Notes: a model not told the origin generated them from the sequence alone. Shown: positions 44,035 to 55,344, counted from the stretch's first letter. The stretch: 64,000 bases of DNA from Halobacillus litoralis (GCF_009856445.1 NZ_WMFA01000007.1:1-64000); one strand, 5' to 3'. Program-made: numbers and translations.

Positions 44035-46677
44035 TTATGCTTTTAACTCTTTGATTCGCGCTTCTACTTTAGCACGTTTATCAAGGTAATCTGTTTCTTT
44101 TTTACGTTCTTCTTCAACGACATGTTCCGGGGCTTTGCTTACGAAGCCTTCGTTGGAAAGTTTCTTTTGAACACGTGTGACTTCCTGATCCCATTTCTTC
44201 CACTCGTTCTCAAGACGTTTGATTTCATCTTCGATGTTGATCAAGCCTGCTAATGGAAGGTATAGTTCAGCTCCAGTAATAACGGCTGACATCGCTTTTT
44301 CAGGGGCCTGCAAGTCTGTGGCAATCGTCAGTTCACTTGGGTTACAGAACCTTTCTAGATAATCGCGGTTCTTCTCAAGCTCTTTGACGATGGTATCGTC
44401 TTTTGCCTGGATCATCAACTGGATTTCCTTGGACATTGGTGTATCGACTTCTGAACGGATATTACGAACAGAACGGATAATGGATACAAGACGATTCATT
44501 TCCTCGACCGCTTCTTCATTATGGAAATCTTCTCTTACTACCGGCCATGAAGCCTGTGTAATAGATTCTCCTTCATGAGGGAGGTGCTGCCAGATTTCTT
44601 CCGTGATAAATGGCATGAATGGATGAAGCATGCGCATGGTCTGATCTAGTGTATAGGCGAGGATAGAGCGTGTCGTATGGATACGCGCTTCATCTTCTCC
44701 ATATAACGGAAGCTTCGCCATTTCGATATACCAATCGCAGAAATCATCCCAAATGAAGTTGTAAAGATGACGGCCAGCTTCACCGAATTCATATTTATCA
44801 ATGTTTGTCGTCACTTGCTCAATCGTCTGGTTGAGACGAGTCAGAATCCATTGATCGGCTACTGATTTTTCACCTGTGATATCAATGTCTTCATATTTCA
44901 AGTCGCCCATGTTCATCAACGCAAAGCGGGAAGCGTTCCAAATCTTATTAGCAAAGTTCCACGTTGACTCTACTTTCTCCCAATGGAAACGCAAGTCCTG
45001 ACCAGGAGATGAACCAGTAGATAAGAAGTAACGAAGAGAATCCGCTCCGTATTTATCGATGACATCCATAGGGTCGACACCATTACCTAGAGATTTACTC
45101 ATCTTACGACCTTCAGCATCACGAACTAGACCATGAATAAGGACATCATTGAAAGGACGCTCATTAGTGAACTCTAGAGATTGGAAAATCATACGGCTTA
45201 CCCAGAATCCGATTATGTCATACCCTGTAACGAGTACGTTTGTCGGGAAGTAGCGCTTATAATCCTCACTATTTTCGTCAGGCCATCCCATTGTCGAGAA
45301 AGACCAAAGGGCGGACGAGAACCAAGTATCGAGGACATCTTCATCCTGCTTCCAGTTTTCCGGATCTTTCGGCTCTTCTTTACCGACATGAATTTCTCCC
45401 GTTTCTTTATGGTACCAGGCAGGGATACGATGTCCCCACCAAAGTTGTCTCGAAATACACCAATCTCTGGTGTTCTCCATCCAGTGAAGATACGGCTTTT
45501 CAAATCGATCAGGAACAAATTGTACTTGATCGTCTCCCTTTTGCAAGTCGATGGACGCATCAGCAAGTGGCTTCATGTCAACGAACCATTGAGTAGAAAG
45601 ATAAGGTTCAACAACCGCTCCGCTTCGCTCAGAATGTCCAACTGAGTGCATGTGTTCTTCAATTTCAAAAAGGACACCATTCTCCTGAAGGTCCTTTACG
45701 ATTTGCTTACGACACTCAAAGCGATCCATACCCTTATACTTGCCTGCATTTTCATTCATCGTCCCGTCTTCATTCATAACAAGAATTCGTTCCAGCTTGT
45801 GACGGTTTCCAATTTCAAAGTCGTTAGGGTCGTGAGCTGGAGTGATTTTAACAGCCCCTGAACCAAATTCCATATCAACATAATCGTCAGCAACGATTTC
45901 AATTTCACGGCCAACAATCGGCAGAATCGCCTTCTTACCAATCAGATGCTTGTAGCGATCGTCTTCAGGATGGACGGCAATGGCTGTATCTCCAAGCATC
46001 GTCTCCGGACGCGTGGTCGCAATCTCAATCGTTCCTTCCTCATCTTTCAAAGGGTAACGCATGTGGTAAAACGCACCTTGCACGTCTTTATATTCCACTT
46101 CGATATCTGACAAAGCTGTCTGCGTGGCAGGATCCCAGTTGATAATGTATTCCCCACGATAAATCAGGCCTTTTTCATAAAGAGTGACAAACACTTCTTT
46201 AACAGCTTCAGACAGACCGTCATCAAGTGTAAAACGTTCACGTGAATAATCAAGTCCAAGTCCAAGCTTTTCCCACTGGGCACGGATGAATTTCGCATAC
46301 TCATGCTTCCACTCCCAGGATTTTTCGAGGAATTTTTCACGACCGAGATCATGACGCGAAATACCTTCTTCACGAAGTTTTGCGTCTACTTTTGCCTGTG
46401 TAGCAATCCCCGCATGGTCCATGCCCGGGAGCCAGAGTACATCATATCCCTGCATCCGCTTCACACGTGTCAGGATATCCTGTAGTGTCGTGTCCCACGC
46501 ATGGCCGAGGTGCAGCTTCCCTGTTACGTTCGGTGGTGGAATGACGATTGTATAAGGTTCCTTGTTTTTATCTCCTGTAGCTTCAAAAAATTTACCATCC
46601 ACCCAGTACTGATAGCGGTCCTTTTCAACAGCTGCCGGATCGTACTTAGTGGGCATTGAAAGATCTTGTTGATTCAT
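44035..46677 (-). CDS. valS: Valyl-tRNA synthetase
   Basis: ValS charges tRNA-Val. The 880-residue class I synthetase has [16 protein letters not shown] (HIGH motif, about 47-62), the editing domain (about 190-340, [15 protein letters not shown]), and [14 protein letters not shown] (KMSKS, near 528). The anticodon-binding domain follows, with a C-terminal coiled-coil (about 810-880). It is preceded by a T-box leader and followed 51 bases later by folC. Confidence 0.98.
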   Translation of the reverse strand: MNQQDLSMPTKYDPAAVEKDRYQYWVDGKFFEATGDKNKEPYTIVIPPPNVTGKLHLGHAWDTTLQDILTRVKRMQGYDVLWLPGMDHAGIATQAKVDAKLREEGISRHDLGREKFLEKSWEWKHEYAKFIRAQWEKLGLGLDYSRERFTLDDGLSEAVKEVFVTLYEKGLIYRGEYIINWDPATQTALSDIEVEYKDVQGAFYHMRYPLKDEEGTIEIATTRPETMLGDTAIAVHPEDDRYKHLIGKKAILPIVGREIEIVADDYVDMEFGSGAVKITPAHDPNDFEIGNRHKLERILVMNEDGTMNENAGKYKGMDRFECRKQIVKDLQENGVLFEIEEHMHSVGHSERSGAVVEPYLSTQWFVDMKPLADASIDLQKGDDQVQFVPDRFEKPYLHWMENTRDWCISRQLWWGHRIPAWYHKETGEIHVGKEEPKDPENWKQDEDVLDTWFSSALWSFSTMGWPDENSEDYKRYFPTNVLVTGYDIIGFWVSRMIFQSLEFTNERPFNDVLIHGLVRDAEGRKMSKSLGNGVDPMDVIDKYGADSLRYFLSTGSSPGQDLRFHWEKVESTWNFANKIWNASRFALMNMGDLKYEDIDITGEKSVADQWILTRLNQTIEQVTTNIDKYEFGEAGRHLYNFIWDDFCDWYIEMAKLPLYGEDEARIHTTRSILAYTLDQTMRMLHPFMPFITEEIWQHLPHEGESITQASWPVVREDFHNEEAVEEMNRLVSIIRSVRNIRSEVDTPMSKEIQLMIQAKDDTIVKELEKNRDYLERFCNPSELTIATDLQAPEKAMSAVITGAELYLPLAGLINIEDEIKRLENEWKKWDQEVTRVQKKLSNEGFVSKAPEHVVEEERKKETDYLDKRAKVEARIKELKA

Positions 46678-46699
46678 TGGATCTTCCTCCTTTTATTCT

Positions 46700-46975
46700 C
46701 TTTGTAAATATAAAAAAACCCTTTCATCCTAAAAAAGGACGAAAGGGTTTCATTTCCGTGGTACCACCTTTAATTTACAGGAAATTCTTCCTGTACACTC
46801 AAATAAAAAATAACGGCTTCTAACCGGCTTCTTCTACTCTAAGTTCAAAGAAGCTGCATCAAGGGCGACCTTCCATCAACAGGGTTCCTGGAAAACTCTC
46901 ACCGACTGTTTTCCTCTCTGAAGGAATTGTTCATGTACTCTTCCCTATCTAAGCATTTCACGTATAAAGACTATA
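46700..46975 (-). promoter_or_regulatory. T-box riboswitch leader of valS (valine-tRNA responsive)
   Basis: The minus-strand leader carries a Stem I region beginning GATAGGGAAGAGTAC. A candidate specifier codon GTC (46867-46869, valine) sits in GGAAGGTCGCCC. The T-box sequence AAAGGTGGTACCACGG is at 46755-46771, and a competing terminator stem (46716-46730 with 46736-46750) is followed by a run of U. Uncharged tRNA-Val would stabilise the antiterminator and allow valS transcription. The specifier assignment is by eye. The leader fills the gap between valS and the plus-strand gene at 47091. Confidence 0.88.
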
Positions 46976-47090
46976 TTACATATTGTATATAAAAAAGAGG
47001 CATTTAGTCAACTACGTCAAAGAAAAAGGCGAAAACCCCTGAGCCGATTGCCCAGGAGCCTATATCCTCCAATGAAAAGAGGTGCCCTTA

Positions 47091-47279
47091 ATGAGTCGTT
47101 TGTATCGTTACCGTCTGCCTCCTTGGTGCAGGACATGGTTGTTTGTTATTGAAAAATCTTTGCTTCCCATCGTTATTTTCCAGGCGCTTAGAACCATCAT
47201 CTTCCCGACTACTTTCGATATCTTCCTCCTCGGCCTGGTCCTCGGTTTGTATCTCGCTTTCAAATATAAATGGATTTAG
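47091..47279 (+). CDS. Small two-helix membrane protein (62 residues)
   Basis: A plus-strand gene starting with ATG at 47091 after AGGTG at a 6-base spacing. The product is basic at the N-terminus (MSRLYRYRLPPWCRTW) with two hydrophobic helices (about 18-38 and 42-58). I do not know the family. Its stop codon (47277-47279) overlaps the stop of spoVID on the opposite strand by 4 bases. Its length, ribosome-binding site and topology argue that it is real; B. subtilis does not, as far as I recall, have it here. Confidence 0.6.
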   Translation: MSRLYRYRLPPWCRTWLFVIEKSLLPIVIFQALRTIIFPTTFDIFLLGLVLGLYLAFKYKWI

Positions 47280-48262
47280 TTCGGAATATACACAATCTGC
47301 CCAGGAGAAACATCGTCTTTATAATCGTTGACTCGTTCTAATTGTTTCACAGATACGTCATACTTTTCCGCAATCGAGGATAATGTTTCTTCTTCCTGGG
47401 CGATATACATTTTCATTTGTGTATAGGTGTCCTCTCTGTTCGGGAAGAGGTGTTTGAAGATTTGTTTAATCCCGTCCATACCTCCAGGTGCCTGAGCACT
47501 CTCTTGATCGGACTCTTCACTGCTGGATTCTACACTACTGGACTCTTCGATACTGACTTCTCCCCAACTCGCACTATCATAAGAAGGCTCTTCCGGTTTT
47601 AACTGACTATTTTCCTGCGCATGACCGAAAAATTCCGGGAAGCTTTGTGATTTTTTATAAAACCAGCGGCCGTCGTCCTCATGCTCACTTTCATCCTCTT
47701 TCTCCTCAATCCGGAAAATAGGTGCTTCACGTTCCGGCAGAACCGTCGATTCATTTGGACTTTGTTCTTGGAAATTGACAGGGCCGATCGTTGCTGATTC
47801 ATCGAACTTCGGTTCATTCGATGCTTCCTGCTGTTTTTCTTCCAGGCCGTTAATATTTACATGAGCATGAAGACGAAGTTGACGATTGGCCGGAAGTTCA
47901 TAATCAAAACTTTCGATGTCGATCAACACGTCTTCTAAATTCGATACTCTTTCCAAAGGAACAGTGATTTCCACTGGGAAAGAATGCTGGAACGTATGAA
48001 CCCCTTCTTCAGATGGTTCGACCGAATCCATGGTTCGTACAGAAGCGGCAAGAGGACTTTCATCCAAGGCATCCCCGCTTCCAGTAGGAATGTACTCGCC
48101 CGCCAGATCGACCGTTCCTTTCAACCGGACCTCATCTCCAAGTTCTTCAATAGTAATTTCAGGCTCTAGTGATATGCCAATTAACTCGCGTACGCCCTGT
48201 CCTTCCTTGAACCATATGGATTCATCTAAGTAAAATGAGAATACATTTTGTTTGTTTTGCAA
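47276..48262 (-). CDS. spoVID: SpoVID, spore coat encasement protein with C-terminal LysM
   Basis: SpoVID is needed for coat layers to surround the forespore and interacts with SafA. The 328-residue protein has the conserved N-terminal domain (about 1-150, FSFYLDESIWFKEGQGVREL and ITIEELGDEVRLKGTVDLAGEY). An acidic variable middle (about 165-265, rich in E, S and D) and a single C-terminal LysM domain (about 283-326, YIAQEEETLSSIAEKYDVSVKQLE) follow. It is much shorter than the 575-residue B. subtilis protein, mostly by loss of the middle. It precedes hemL, as in B. subtilis. Confidence 0.9.
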   Translation of the reverse strand: MQNKQNVFSFYLDESIWFKEGQGVRELIGISLEPEITIEELGDEVRLKGTVDLAGEYIPTGSGDALDESPLAASVRTMDSVEPSEEGVHTFQHSFPVEITVPLERVSNLEDVLIDIESFDYELPANRQLRLHAHVNINGLEEKQQEASNEPKFDESATIGPVNFQEQSPNESTVLPEREAPIFRIEEKEDESEHEDDGRWFYKKSQSFPEFFGHAQENSQLKPEEPSYDSASWGEVSIEESSSVESSSEESDQESAQAPGGMDGIKQIFKHLFPNREDTYTQMKMYIAQEEETLSSIAEKYDVSVKQLERVNDYKDDVSPGQIVYIPN

Positions 48263-48341
48263 AGTACGGTCCCCTCCCTAAGGTAATAAACACTTTTCTC
48301 TATTATCACCTTATGCGGGAGTTAGAGTAATATACATAACG

Positions 48342-48370
48342 AAAGCGCATGAGGAGACCCCATGCGCTTT
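48342..48370 (-). terminator. Terminator of the heme operon
   Basis: A perfect 10-base-pair stem (AAAGCGCATG at 48342-48351 with 48361-48370), 2 bases from the hemL stop codon, with a U-run on the minus strand. Confidence 0.85.
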
Positions 48371-48372
48371 TC

Positions 48373-49665
48373 TTACTTCGATTTAATTTCTGAAAAGACT
48401 TTCTCCGCTGCTTGAATCGTTTTCTCAATATCGTCATCCGTATGTTTGACGGATAAAAACAATCCTTCAAATTGGGAAGGTGGCAAATACACGCCTTCTT
48501 CTATCATTCCCTGGAAATAACGCGTGAACATTTCCAAATCCGATTGATTGGCTGTCTCAAAGTTCGTAACGGGTTCGTTTGTGAAGAAGAAACCGACCAT
48601 TGAACCTGCGCGGTTTACTGTCAGTGAAATGTTGTGTTTTTCAGCGGCTTGCTCGTAACCCTCAATTAAACGGTCTACTTTTTTATTGATGGAAGCATAC
48701 GCTTCTTCCGTCATAGCCGAAATCGTCTCATAACCGGCTGTCATGGCCAGCGGGTTCCCTGAAAGCGTACCCGCCTGGTAGATGTCACCGACTGGAGCGA
48801 CCCGTTCCATGATTTCACGCTTTCCGCCATAAGCTCCTACAGGGAGGCCGCCTCCAATTACTTTTCCAAGGCATGTCATGTCAGGAGTCACACCAAAGTG
48901 ACCCTGGGCACTGTGGTACCCAACTCGGAAACCAGTCATAACTTCATCAAAGATCAAAACCGTTCCATTGTCTTCCGTCAATGTTCTTAGCTCTTGCAGG
49001 AATCCTTCGTTTGGCGGAACGACTCCCATGTTTCCTGAGACAGGCTCAATAATGACAGCAGCTAAATCGTCTCCGAATTCTTCAAAGACATAGCGGACGC
49101 TTTCTAAGTCATTATAAGGAACGGTAATCGTATTTTGTGCAATAGATTCCGGAACTCCAGGAGAGTCTGGCAGTCCAAGAGTCGCTACACCAGAGCCTGC
49201 TTTGATCAGCAAGGAGTCTCCATGGCCATGGTAATTCCCTTCAAATTTCAAAATCTTGTCTCGGCCAGTGTATCCACGAGCCACACGAAGGGCGCTCATC
49301 GTGGCTTCTGTGCCTGAATTCACCATACGCAGCATCTCAATAGAAGGCACCCGTTCTCTCACCAGGGACGCCAATGCGTTTTCCATTTCTGTAGGGGCAC
49401 CGAAGCTTGTTCCATTGGCCGTGGCTTTGGTTAAAGCTTCTGTCACCCTTTCATCGGCATGACCTAAAATTAAGGGGCCAAAACTTAAGACATAATCGAT
49501 ATATTCATTACCATCAAGGTCATACAGTTTTGAACCTGCCCCCTTTTCCATAAAAATCGGGTCCATTTGGACAGATTTAAATGCACGTACTGGAGAGTTC
49601 ACTCCACCTGGCATTAATTCTACTGCCTTCGTATAGGCTTGTTTTGAACGATCAAATGTTTTCAT
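48373..49665 (-). CDS. hemL: Glutamate-1-semialdehyde 2,1-aminomutase
   Basis: HemL converts glutamate-1-semialdehyde to 5-aminolevulinate, the second step of the C5 heme pathway. The 430-residue PLP enzyme shows [15 protein letters not shown] at the start, the PLP lysine in [17 protein letters not shown] near 267, and [20 protein letters not shown] near 120. It is the last gene of the hem operon, 24 bases after hemB. Confidence 0.97.
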   Translation of the reverse strand: MKTFDRSKQAYTKAVELMPGGVNSPVRAFKSVQMDPIFMEKGAGSKLYDLDGNEYIDYVLSFGPLILGHADERVTEALTKATANGTSFGAPTEMENALASLVRERVPSIEMLRMVNSGTEATMSALRVARGYTGRDKILKFEGNYHGHGDSLLIKAGSGVATLGLPDSPGVPESIAQNTITVPYNDLESVRYVFEEFGDDLAAVIIEPVSGNMGVVPPNEGFLQELRTLTEDNGTVLIFDEVMTGFRVGYHSAQGHFGVTPDMTCLGKVIGGGLPVGAYGGKREIMERVAPVGDIYQAGTLSGNPLAMTAGYETISAMTEEAYASINKKVDRLIEGYEQAAEKHNISLTVNRAGSMVGFFFTNEPVTNFETANQSDLEMFTRYFQGMIEEGVYLPPSQFEGLFLSVKHTDDDIEKTIQAAEKVFSEIKSK

Positions 49666-49689
49666 TCTCCGACACCCTTTCTGTCCTCT

Positions 49690-50667
49690 TTATTGATTTA
49701 ACCAACGAGCTGCGTCTTTAGCGAAATAAGTGATAATTAGATCCGCGCCTGCCCGTTTCATAGAGGTCAGTTTTTCAAGTACGATTTCTTCTTCATTGAC
49801 CCAGCCATTTTGTGCCGCCGCTTTGATCATCGAATATTCACCACTGACATTGTAGGCGACCAGTGGCAAGTTAAAACGATCCTTCACTTCTCGCATGATG
49901 TCAAGGTAAGCAAGTGCGGGTTTAACAATCAAAAAGTCTGCCCCTTCTTCTACATCTGACTCAGCCTCTCTTAATGCTTCCAGGCGGTTCGCTGGATCCA
50001 TCTGGTAGGCACGGCGGTCACCAAATTGAGGAGAACTGTGAGCTGCATCACGGAATGGGCCATAAAAAGATGAAGCATACTTAACCGCGTATGACATCAC
50101 CGGAATGTGGCTGAACCCTTCTTCATCAAGCCCCTGACGAATAGCTGCAACAAAACCATCCATCATGTTGGATGGGGCAATGACATCGGCACCTGCCTTC
50201 GCTTGCGTCACCGCTGTTTTTGTAATGTAAGTCAAAGACTCATCGTTGGCAATATCCCCGTCACGGACAATTCCACAATGGCCATGATCGGTATATTGAC
50301 ATAGACAAGTATCGGCCACCACGGTTAGAGAAGGAAAGTTTTCTTTAATTTGACCGATCGCACGCTGCACAATCCCCTCCTCGTGATAGGCTTGACTTCC
50401 TACGTCATCTTTTTCTGCAGGAACACCAAAGACAATCACAGACTTAATGTCCAGCCGTACAAGCTCATCCATTTCCTCATTCAAATGATCAAGGGAAACT
50501 TGGTGGACGCCTGGCATCGAACCCACTGGATTTTTGATGTTTTCTCCTTCTACCACAAAAATCGGATAGATTAAATCTTCTGTACGAAGATGAGTCTCTC
50601 TTACAAGCGCTCTCATGGAATCCGTTCGGCGCAAGCGACGGTGGCGTTTGAACTGCAAATCTTTCAT
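49690..50667 (-). CDS. hemB: Porphobilinogen synthase (5-aminolevulinate dehydratase)
   Basis: HemB condenses two 5-aminolevulinate molecules to porphobilinogen. The 325-residue protein has the zinc-binding cysteines [14 protein letters not shown] near 118 and the Schiff-base lysines in [20 protein letters not shown] near 195 and [12 protein letters not shown] near 245. All are conserved, so the zinc-dependent form is indicated. Confidence 0.97.
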   Translation of the reverse strand: MKDLQFKRHRRLRRTDSMRALVRETHLRTEDLIYPIFVVEGENIKNPVGSMPGVHQVSLDHLNEEMDELVRLDIKSVIVFGVPAEKDDVGSQAYHEEGIVQRAIGQIKENFPSLTVVADTCLCQYTDHGHCGIVRDGDIANDESLTYITKTAVTQAKAGADVIAPSNMMDGFVAAIRQGLDEEGFSHIPVMSYAVKYASSFYGPFRDAAHSSPQFGDRRAYQMDPANRLEALREAESDVEEGADFLIVKPALAYLDIMREVKDRFNLPLVAYNVSGEYSMIKAAAQNGWVNEEEIVLEKLTSMKRAGADLIITYFAKDAARWLNQ

Positions 50668-50669
50668 AT

Positions 50670-51434
50670 TTATCTTTTCCCTTCGTTAGAAAAATAGTAA
50701 GTCATCTGTTTTAACATATGGGTGATGGTGAACTGTTCCGGGACGTGAACGTTCGTAAACCCCCATTTTTCTGCTTCCTTGGCTGTCGTCGGACCGATAC
50801 AAAAACAGGGGATCTCAAGCCCCTTTTCCCCGACCATAGAGACAAAGGCGCGTACGGTCGACGGACTTGTAAAGGTTAATGCATCAATCTTTCGTTCCTG
50901 AATCCACGCAAGGAGTTGAGTCTTTTTTTCTTCCACTAGTAGCGTATCATATACAGTCATGGAATGGAAAAATACACCCTTGTCATCAAACATGCGGGGA
51001 AGAGCGTCTCTTGAACGATTTCCTCTTATGTACAAAATTGGACCAGGTTGAGGGTAGCGGGCAAGGAATTCTTTTCCCATCGAAGACGCATGGTATTTAG
51101 AAGGGATAAAGTCAGCCTTTATTCCAAAACCTTTTAAACGTTTCTCAGTTTTCGATCCAATGATGGAAAATTTAAGGGACGGCGGAACCTCCACCTTATA
51201 CTTTTTAAGAAGCTCGAAAAAAAACTTCACGCCATTCGCGCTTGTGATAAACACCCAGGAATAGTCGTGAAGTCGTTTCAAAACCTCTTGATGAGATTCA
51301 GAATCATTCAATTGGAAGGAGAGAAGGGGAGTGTGATACACACCCCCGCCTTCTGCTTCTATTCTGTCAATAAATGAGCGCGCCTGGGACTGTCCTCTCG
51401 TCACGAGAATTCGCTTCCCCTGCAATGGCTGCAT
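50670..51434 (-). CDS. hemD: Uroporphyrinogen-III synthase
   Basis: HemD closes and inverts ring D of hydroxymethylbilane. The 254-residue protein has the two-domain fold of this weakly conserved family. Landmarks are [34 protein letters not shown] near 56 and [17 protein letters not shown] near 187, with [18 protein letters not shown]. Its start overlaps the hemC stop by one base (TAATG) and it ends 2 bases before hemB, so it is tightly coupled. Confidence 0.92.
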   Translation of the reverse strand: MQPLQGKRILVTRGQSQARSFIDRIEAEGGGVYHTPLLSFQLNDSESHQEVLKRLHDYSWVFITSANGVKFFFELLKKYKVEVPPSLKFSIIGSKTEKRLKGFGIKADFIPSKYHASSMGKEFLARYPQPGPILYIRGNRSRDALPRMFDDKGVFFHSMTVYDTLLVEEKKTQLLAWIQERKIDALTFTSPSTVRAFVSMVGEKGLEIPCFCIGPTTAKEAEKWGFTNVHVPEQFTITHMLKQMTYYFSNEGKR

Positions 51435-52363
51435 TATTGGTCATACTCCTCTTTAGCACGATCCACGATCTCCTGCGCTCCTTGAGCTTTCAAACGATCC
51501 GCCGCTTCTTTCCCCACTTCAATTGGATCTGTACCAGAAACCGTTTCATGCAAGATGGTCTTTCCATCAGGCGTTCCGACAAGCGCTGTCAAGACAATTT
51601 CCTCTCCCTTACGGTAGGCATAACCACCAATCGGAACTTGACAGCCTCCATTCAAATCATGGAGGAATTTGCGTTCAGCAGAAACCGTTGTTTCGGTGTA
51701 CTCATGGTTCAATTTTTTTAGGAAATCGCGTAATTCTGAGTCGTTTTCGCGGCATTGAATGGCAAGCGCTCCCTGTCCAACAGCCGGCACACAGACGTCA
51801 GGCTCTAAATATTCGGTTACAACATCATCATCCCAGCCCATACGTTTTAGGCCTGCAGCTGCGAGAACAATGGCATCGTAATCCTCTTCCTTACACTTTC
51901 GAAGACGTGTGTCTATATTTCCGCGGATCCATTTAATTTCAACGTCCGGGCGTACAGCCTTGATTTGGGACCCACGTCTCAAACTGCTTGTTCCAACGAT
52001 TGCTCCAGTCGGAAGGTCTTTAAGGGCAACATTGCCATTCGATACAAAAGCATCCCGATGATCTTCACGAATCGGAACAGCCGCCACCATCAAGCCCTCT
52101 GCAACAACCGCAGGCATGTCCTTCATACTATGAACAGCCATATCAATTTCACCATCATACATCGCCTGTTCAATCTCTTTGATGAAGAGACCCTTGCCGC
52201 CTACTTTAGAAAGGGTCACGTCAAGGATTTGGTCCCCTTTCGTAGAAATACGTTTGATTTCAAAATCATAGGATGGATCGATCTGTTTCAACTGTTCGAT
52301 TACCCATTCTGTTTGTGTAATCGCTAAATTACTCTTGCGTGATCCGATGACAATTTTTCTCAA
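51434..52363 (-). CDS. hemC: Porphobilinogen deaminase (hydroxymethylbilane synthase)
   Basis: HemC polymerises four porphobilinogens. The 309-residue protein has the cofactor cysteine in [13 protein letters not shown] near 240, [14 protein letters not shown] at the start, [28 protein letters not shown] near 80 (in parts), [16 protein letters not shown] near 130, and the [10 protein letters not shown] motif near 152. It lies 18 bases after hemX. Confidence 0.97.
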   Translation of the reverse strand: MRKIVIGSRKSNLAITQTEWVIEQLKQIDPSYDFEIKRISTKGDQILDVTLSKVGGKGLFIKEIEQAMYDGEIDMAVHSMKDMPAVVAEGLMVAAVPIREDHRDAFVSNGNVALKDLPTGAIVGTSSLRRGSQIKAVRPDVEIKWIRGNIDTRLRKCKEEDYDAIVLAAAGLKRMGWDDDVVTEYLEPDVCVPAVGQGALAIQCRENDSELRDFLKKLNHEYTETTVSAERKFLHDLNGGCQVPIGGYAYRKGEEIVLTALVGTPDGKTILHETVSGTDPIEVGKEAADRLKAQGAQEIVDRAKEEYDQ

Positions 52364-52381
52364 AACATTTCCTCCTCGAAA

Positions 52382-53200
52382 CTAAAAATGAAAGTTAGAT
52401 AATGAACCAAATAAAAAGAAGTTGATCAATAGAAACAGAAATGCTGCTGCATTGAATATGGCGATCGTCCGCCCCTGATAACCTTTTATGACTCTCAGCG
52501 TCAAATAAACGACATAGACGACTAGTACAAGTAACGACCCGAGTGTCTTAGAATCATACCAGTAAAACACGGCCGTAGAGACATATCCCCAAACAACCCC
52601 TAAAATAATGGCGATTAATAGCAGTGGGACCCCTAATATGATGGAAACATATGAGAAGTGATCCAGCTTCGTCAAATCACCAAGACGAAATAGTTTGGCA
52701 TCCCATTTCTTTTTCTTTAATAAGCGGTACTGCAGTAAATACATGACAGAAAAGATAAACGATAAGGTAAAGAACCCATAAGAAATGATCGCTAAACTGA
52801 CATGGATGACAAGAAGCTCATTAACAAGAGCCACTCCCCTGTTTTCCAAGACATTTTGTGCTCTCGTAGAAATGTGGATGATCATAATCAAAAAACCGAC
52901 CACATTGGTGAAGAATACAAGAAAGTCCACTTTAAAAAGACGATTAATGATGAGGGAGAACGTCACTAAAATCCACGAATAAAAATATAATCCATCATAA
53001 ACCGTCATAATTGGAAAGTCATCTTTGACAAAAACCTGCGAGAGTAAAAAGAAGGTTTGCAAAACCCAAACCATACTAAGTAACCAGAAGGCAGTTATAT
53101 TCGCCTTCCGGTTATTTTGTACAAAGTCGATGAAGTATCCAATGATACTCAATCCATATAGAAAAAGGATAAGTTCGTAAACCCATTTGAATTCAAGCAT
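52382..53200 (-). CDS. hemX: HemX, CcsA-like membrane protein of the heme operon
   Basis: A 272-residue membrane protein with eight hydrophobic segments, related to the cytochrome-c assembly protein CcsA/ResC. In B. subtilis HemX lowers the amount of HemA and is not needed for heme formation itself. Landmarks are a FYSWILVTFSLIINRLF stretch near 74, HVSLAIISYGFFTLSFIFSVMYLLQYR (in parts) near 128, and the VSIILGVPLLLIAIILGVVWG helix near 185. It lies 12 bases after hemA. Confidence 0.9.
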   Translation of the reverse strand: MLEFKWVYELILFLYGLSIIGYFIDFVQNNRKANITAFWLLSMVWVLQTFFLLSQVFVKDDFPIMTVYDGLYFYSWILVTFSLIINRLFKVDFLVFFTNVVGFLIMIIHISTRAQNVLENRGVALVNELLVIHVSLAIISYGFFTLSFIFSVMYLLQYRLLKKKKWDAKLFRLGDLTKLDHFSYVSIILGVPLLLIAIILGVVWGYVSTAVFYWYDSKTLGSLLVLVVYVVYLTLRVIKGYQGRTIAIFNAAAFLFLLINFFLFGSLSNFHF

Positions 53201-53212
53201 TTCATTTCCACC

Positions 53213-54586
53213 TTATGAATGGGCTACAGGGCTGATGATGGAGATGGAATCACTGGCCTCTGTATCGTTCTTCACCTTCACGCTGTTCTTTTTTTCTTGT
53301 TCTTCCGCCTCTTTTTTCACCTGCTCTTCAATACCAAAGATTTGTGTGAATAAACGCAGGGTTTCCTCTGAATCCGGCTGAGCTGCCATTTCCTTCGCTT
53401 GAGAGATCGGTTCTTTCAACATTTGATTGATGATACTCTTTGTGTGCTTACTTAGCACTTTCCGTTCGCGATCGGTAAGCTCGGGCATCTTTCTTTCAAT
53501 ACTCTTCATCGTTTCTGCCTGTATATTCAAAGCTTTTGAGCGAAGAGCGGAAATCACAGGAACCACACCAATCGTCTGCAGCCACTGCTTAAACTCTACA
53601 ATTTCTGCTTCAATCATAATCTCAATTTCTTTTGCTGCCTGTTTACGAAGAGCAAGATTTGCATCTACGATTCCCTGCAGATCATCAATGTCATACAAGA
53701 ATACACTTTCCAGAGCTTCCATTGCCGGATCTAAATCTCTTGGAACAGCAATGTCTACAAAGAAGAGAGGCTTCCCTTTTCGTTTTTTATGAATAGGGTC
53801 CATCTTTTCCTTTGTAATGACATAATCTGTGGCACCTGTAGAGCTGATGACGATATCAGCATCTTCCAACACACCTTCAAGCTCGTCCATCGTGTGCGGT
53901 TGTCCATTGAATTGATCAGCTACGTTTTGAGCTTTAGCCAATGTGCGATTGACGACCGAAACTTTCCGCACACCAGAGCCGTGAAGGTTCTTAGCTGCTA
54001 ATTCTCCCATTTTTCCTGCACCCAGGATAACGATATGCTTGTGTACAAGATCACCAAAAATCTTCTTAGCAAGCTCTACCGCCGCATAGCTGACAGATAC
54101 AGCGTTTTCACCGATTTCCGTTTCTTTATGGCCTTTTTTCGCCATCGTTACCGCCTGGCGGAACAACTGATTGAAGATCGTTCCTGTTGTCCCTGCTTCC
54201 TGTGCCTGCAGGAATGCCTGCTTCATTTGACCGAGAATTTGAGTTTCTCCAAGAACCATAGAATCCAGTCCTGCCGTGACGCGCAACAGGTGTTCAATCG
54301 CTCCGTCGGTTTCATAAATGGAAAGAAAAGGAGAGAACTCTTCTTTGTCGATGTCAAACCAGTCGGCCAGAAACTGTTTGATATAATAACGGCCTGTGTG
54401 GATTTGATCCACAACCGCATAGATTTCCGTTCGGTTGCATGTAGAAATAATCACATTTTCCAAAACACTTTTTTGTATGTTGAGGTGCTGCATAGCTTCT
54501 GTGAGCTTATCCTCAGAAAATGTGAGCTTCTCGCGAATTTCCACAGGGGCTGTTCTGTAATTAAGACCGATAGCTAAAATGTGCAT
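53213..54586 (-). CDS. hemA: Glutamyl-tRNA reductase
   Basis: HemA reduces glutamyl-tRNA to glutamate-1-semialdehyde, the first committed step of C5 heme synthesis. I placed the start at the ATG at 54586 after GGGGG, giving [15 protein letters not shown]; the frame is open 12 codons further. The catalytic cysteine is Cys50 in [13 protein letters not shown]. The NADPH site is [16 protein letters not shown] near 185, and a dimerisation helix is at about 320-420. A charged tail (about 425-457) has poor conservation. Length 457. It is the first gene of the hem operon. Confidence 0.97.
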   Translation of the reverse strand: MHILAIGLNYRTAPVEIREKLTFSEDKLTEAMQHLNIQKSVLENVIISTCNRTEIYAVVDQIHTGRYYIKQFLADWFDIDKEEFSPFLSIYETDGAIEHLLRVTAGLDSMVLGETQILGQMKQAFLQAQEAGTTGTIFNQLFRQAVTMAKKGHKETEIGENAVSVSYAAVELAKKIFGDLVHKHIVILGAGKMGELAAKNLHGSGVRKVSVVNRTLAKAQNVADQFNGQPHTMDELEGVLEDADIVISSTGATDYVITKEKMDPIHKKRKGKPLFFVDIAVPRDLDPAMEALESVFLYDIDDLQGIVDANLALRKQAAKEIEIMIEAEIVEFKQWLQTIGVVPVISALRSKALNIQAETMKSIERKMPELTDRERKVLSKHTKSIINQMLKEPISQAKEMAAQPDSEETLRLFTQIFGIEEQVKKEAEEQEKKNSVKVKNDTEASDSISIISPVAHS

Positions 54587-54767
54587 TTCATCTACCCCCA
54601 TTAAACGTTCAAGACTTATCACATATCCATTAGTATATCACAAAATCAGATCGATTTTTCGTTCGAAATATGAACAGATTTTGAATCCCTTATGATAGGA
54701 TAAAATTAGTTGGTATAGAAAATAATAACGATTTATTTAGAAAAACTTTAAATTATAATCCGTTTGT

Positions 54768-54796
54768 AATATACCAAAACCTACGCATTATCGCAA
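54768..54796 (-). promoter_or_regulatory. Candidate vegetative promoter of the hem operon
   Basis: On the minus strand TTGCGA (54791-54796) and TATATT (54768-54773) are 17 bases apart, 182 bases before the hemA start. The 54587-54828 gap otherwise shows only A/T-rich sequence. A perfect TATAAT just downstream of the candidate could serve as an alternative. No convincing PerR or Fur box was found. Confidence 0.4.
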
Positions 54797-54828
54797 GGAT
54801 CCGACATTTTTGTAAAATAGGAAAGGAT

Positions 54829-55317
54829 GTGATTACACTGAATAAACAAAATTCCCTTATTGGACTTTTATTCATCGGGCTGGGCGTTTACTATTTCCTT
54901 CGTCATCTCAATATTCCCATACTGGCTCCATTTTACTCATGGCCCACTCTAGTAATTTTCATAGGTATCGCCTTCCTATTACATAGTTATTGGACAAAAG
55001 ACCATTCTTCCTTGTTCACTGGTGTGATTTTAACTGGTTTCGGTTTGCATTTCATAGCCGTTGATCATGTTCCTTTTTGGCGCGATCATTGGGGTATGTA
55101 CCTTATTATTCTCGGGGTAGCTTTTCTATTGCATTATAGGAAAACAAAGAATGGACTGATTCCTGCCCTTTTATTTCTCGGCATCGGAATGTTTGCCATG
55201 TTCGCTCCTACAAATCCTACATGGTTTCAATGGATCCAGGGCGTTTTCCAATTAATCGAACGCTTCTGGCCACTTGCCCTGGTCGCTTTTGGCTTTTATC
55301 TATTAAAAAAGAAATAA
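54829..55317 (+). CDS. LiaI/LiaF-type (DUF5668) multi-pass membrane protein
   Basis: A 162-residue protein of six or so hydrophobic segments with the repeating GLLFIGLGVYYFLRHL and IFIGIAFLLHSYW pattern of LiaI/LiaF-like membrane regions (DUF5668 type). The rest is FWPLALVAFGFYLLKKK. The function is unknown; in LiaF relatives this region senses or regulates envelope stress. The listed start is GTG at 54829, very close to the GAAAGGA ribosome-binding site; a CTG at 54838 would give better spacing (MNKQNSLIGLL). It is divergent from hemA. Confidence 0.7.
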   Translation: MITLNKQNSLIGLLFIGLGVYYFLRHLNIPILAPFYSWPTLVIFIGIAFLLHSYWTKDHSSLFTGVILTGFGLHFIAVDHVPFWRDHWGMYLIILGVAFLLHYRKTKNGLIPALLFLGIGMFAMFAPTNPTWFQWIQGVFQLIERFWPLALVAFGFYLLKKK

Positions 55318-55344
55318 CCCATCCTCCACTAAAGCTCCCTTTAG

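Noticed and set aside
45181-45645. A 154-residue plus-strand frame opposite valS
   Set aside because: It lies entirely within the conserved valS coding sequence, has no ribosome-binding site and no recognisable domain.
54640-54800. Possible PerR or Fur box upstream of hemA
   Set aside because: TTATAAT is present but the second half of the palindrome does not match; the area is simply A/T-rich.
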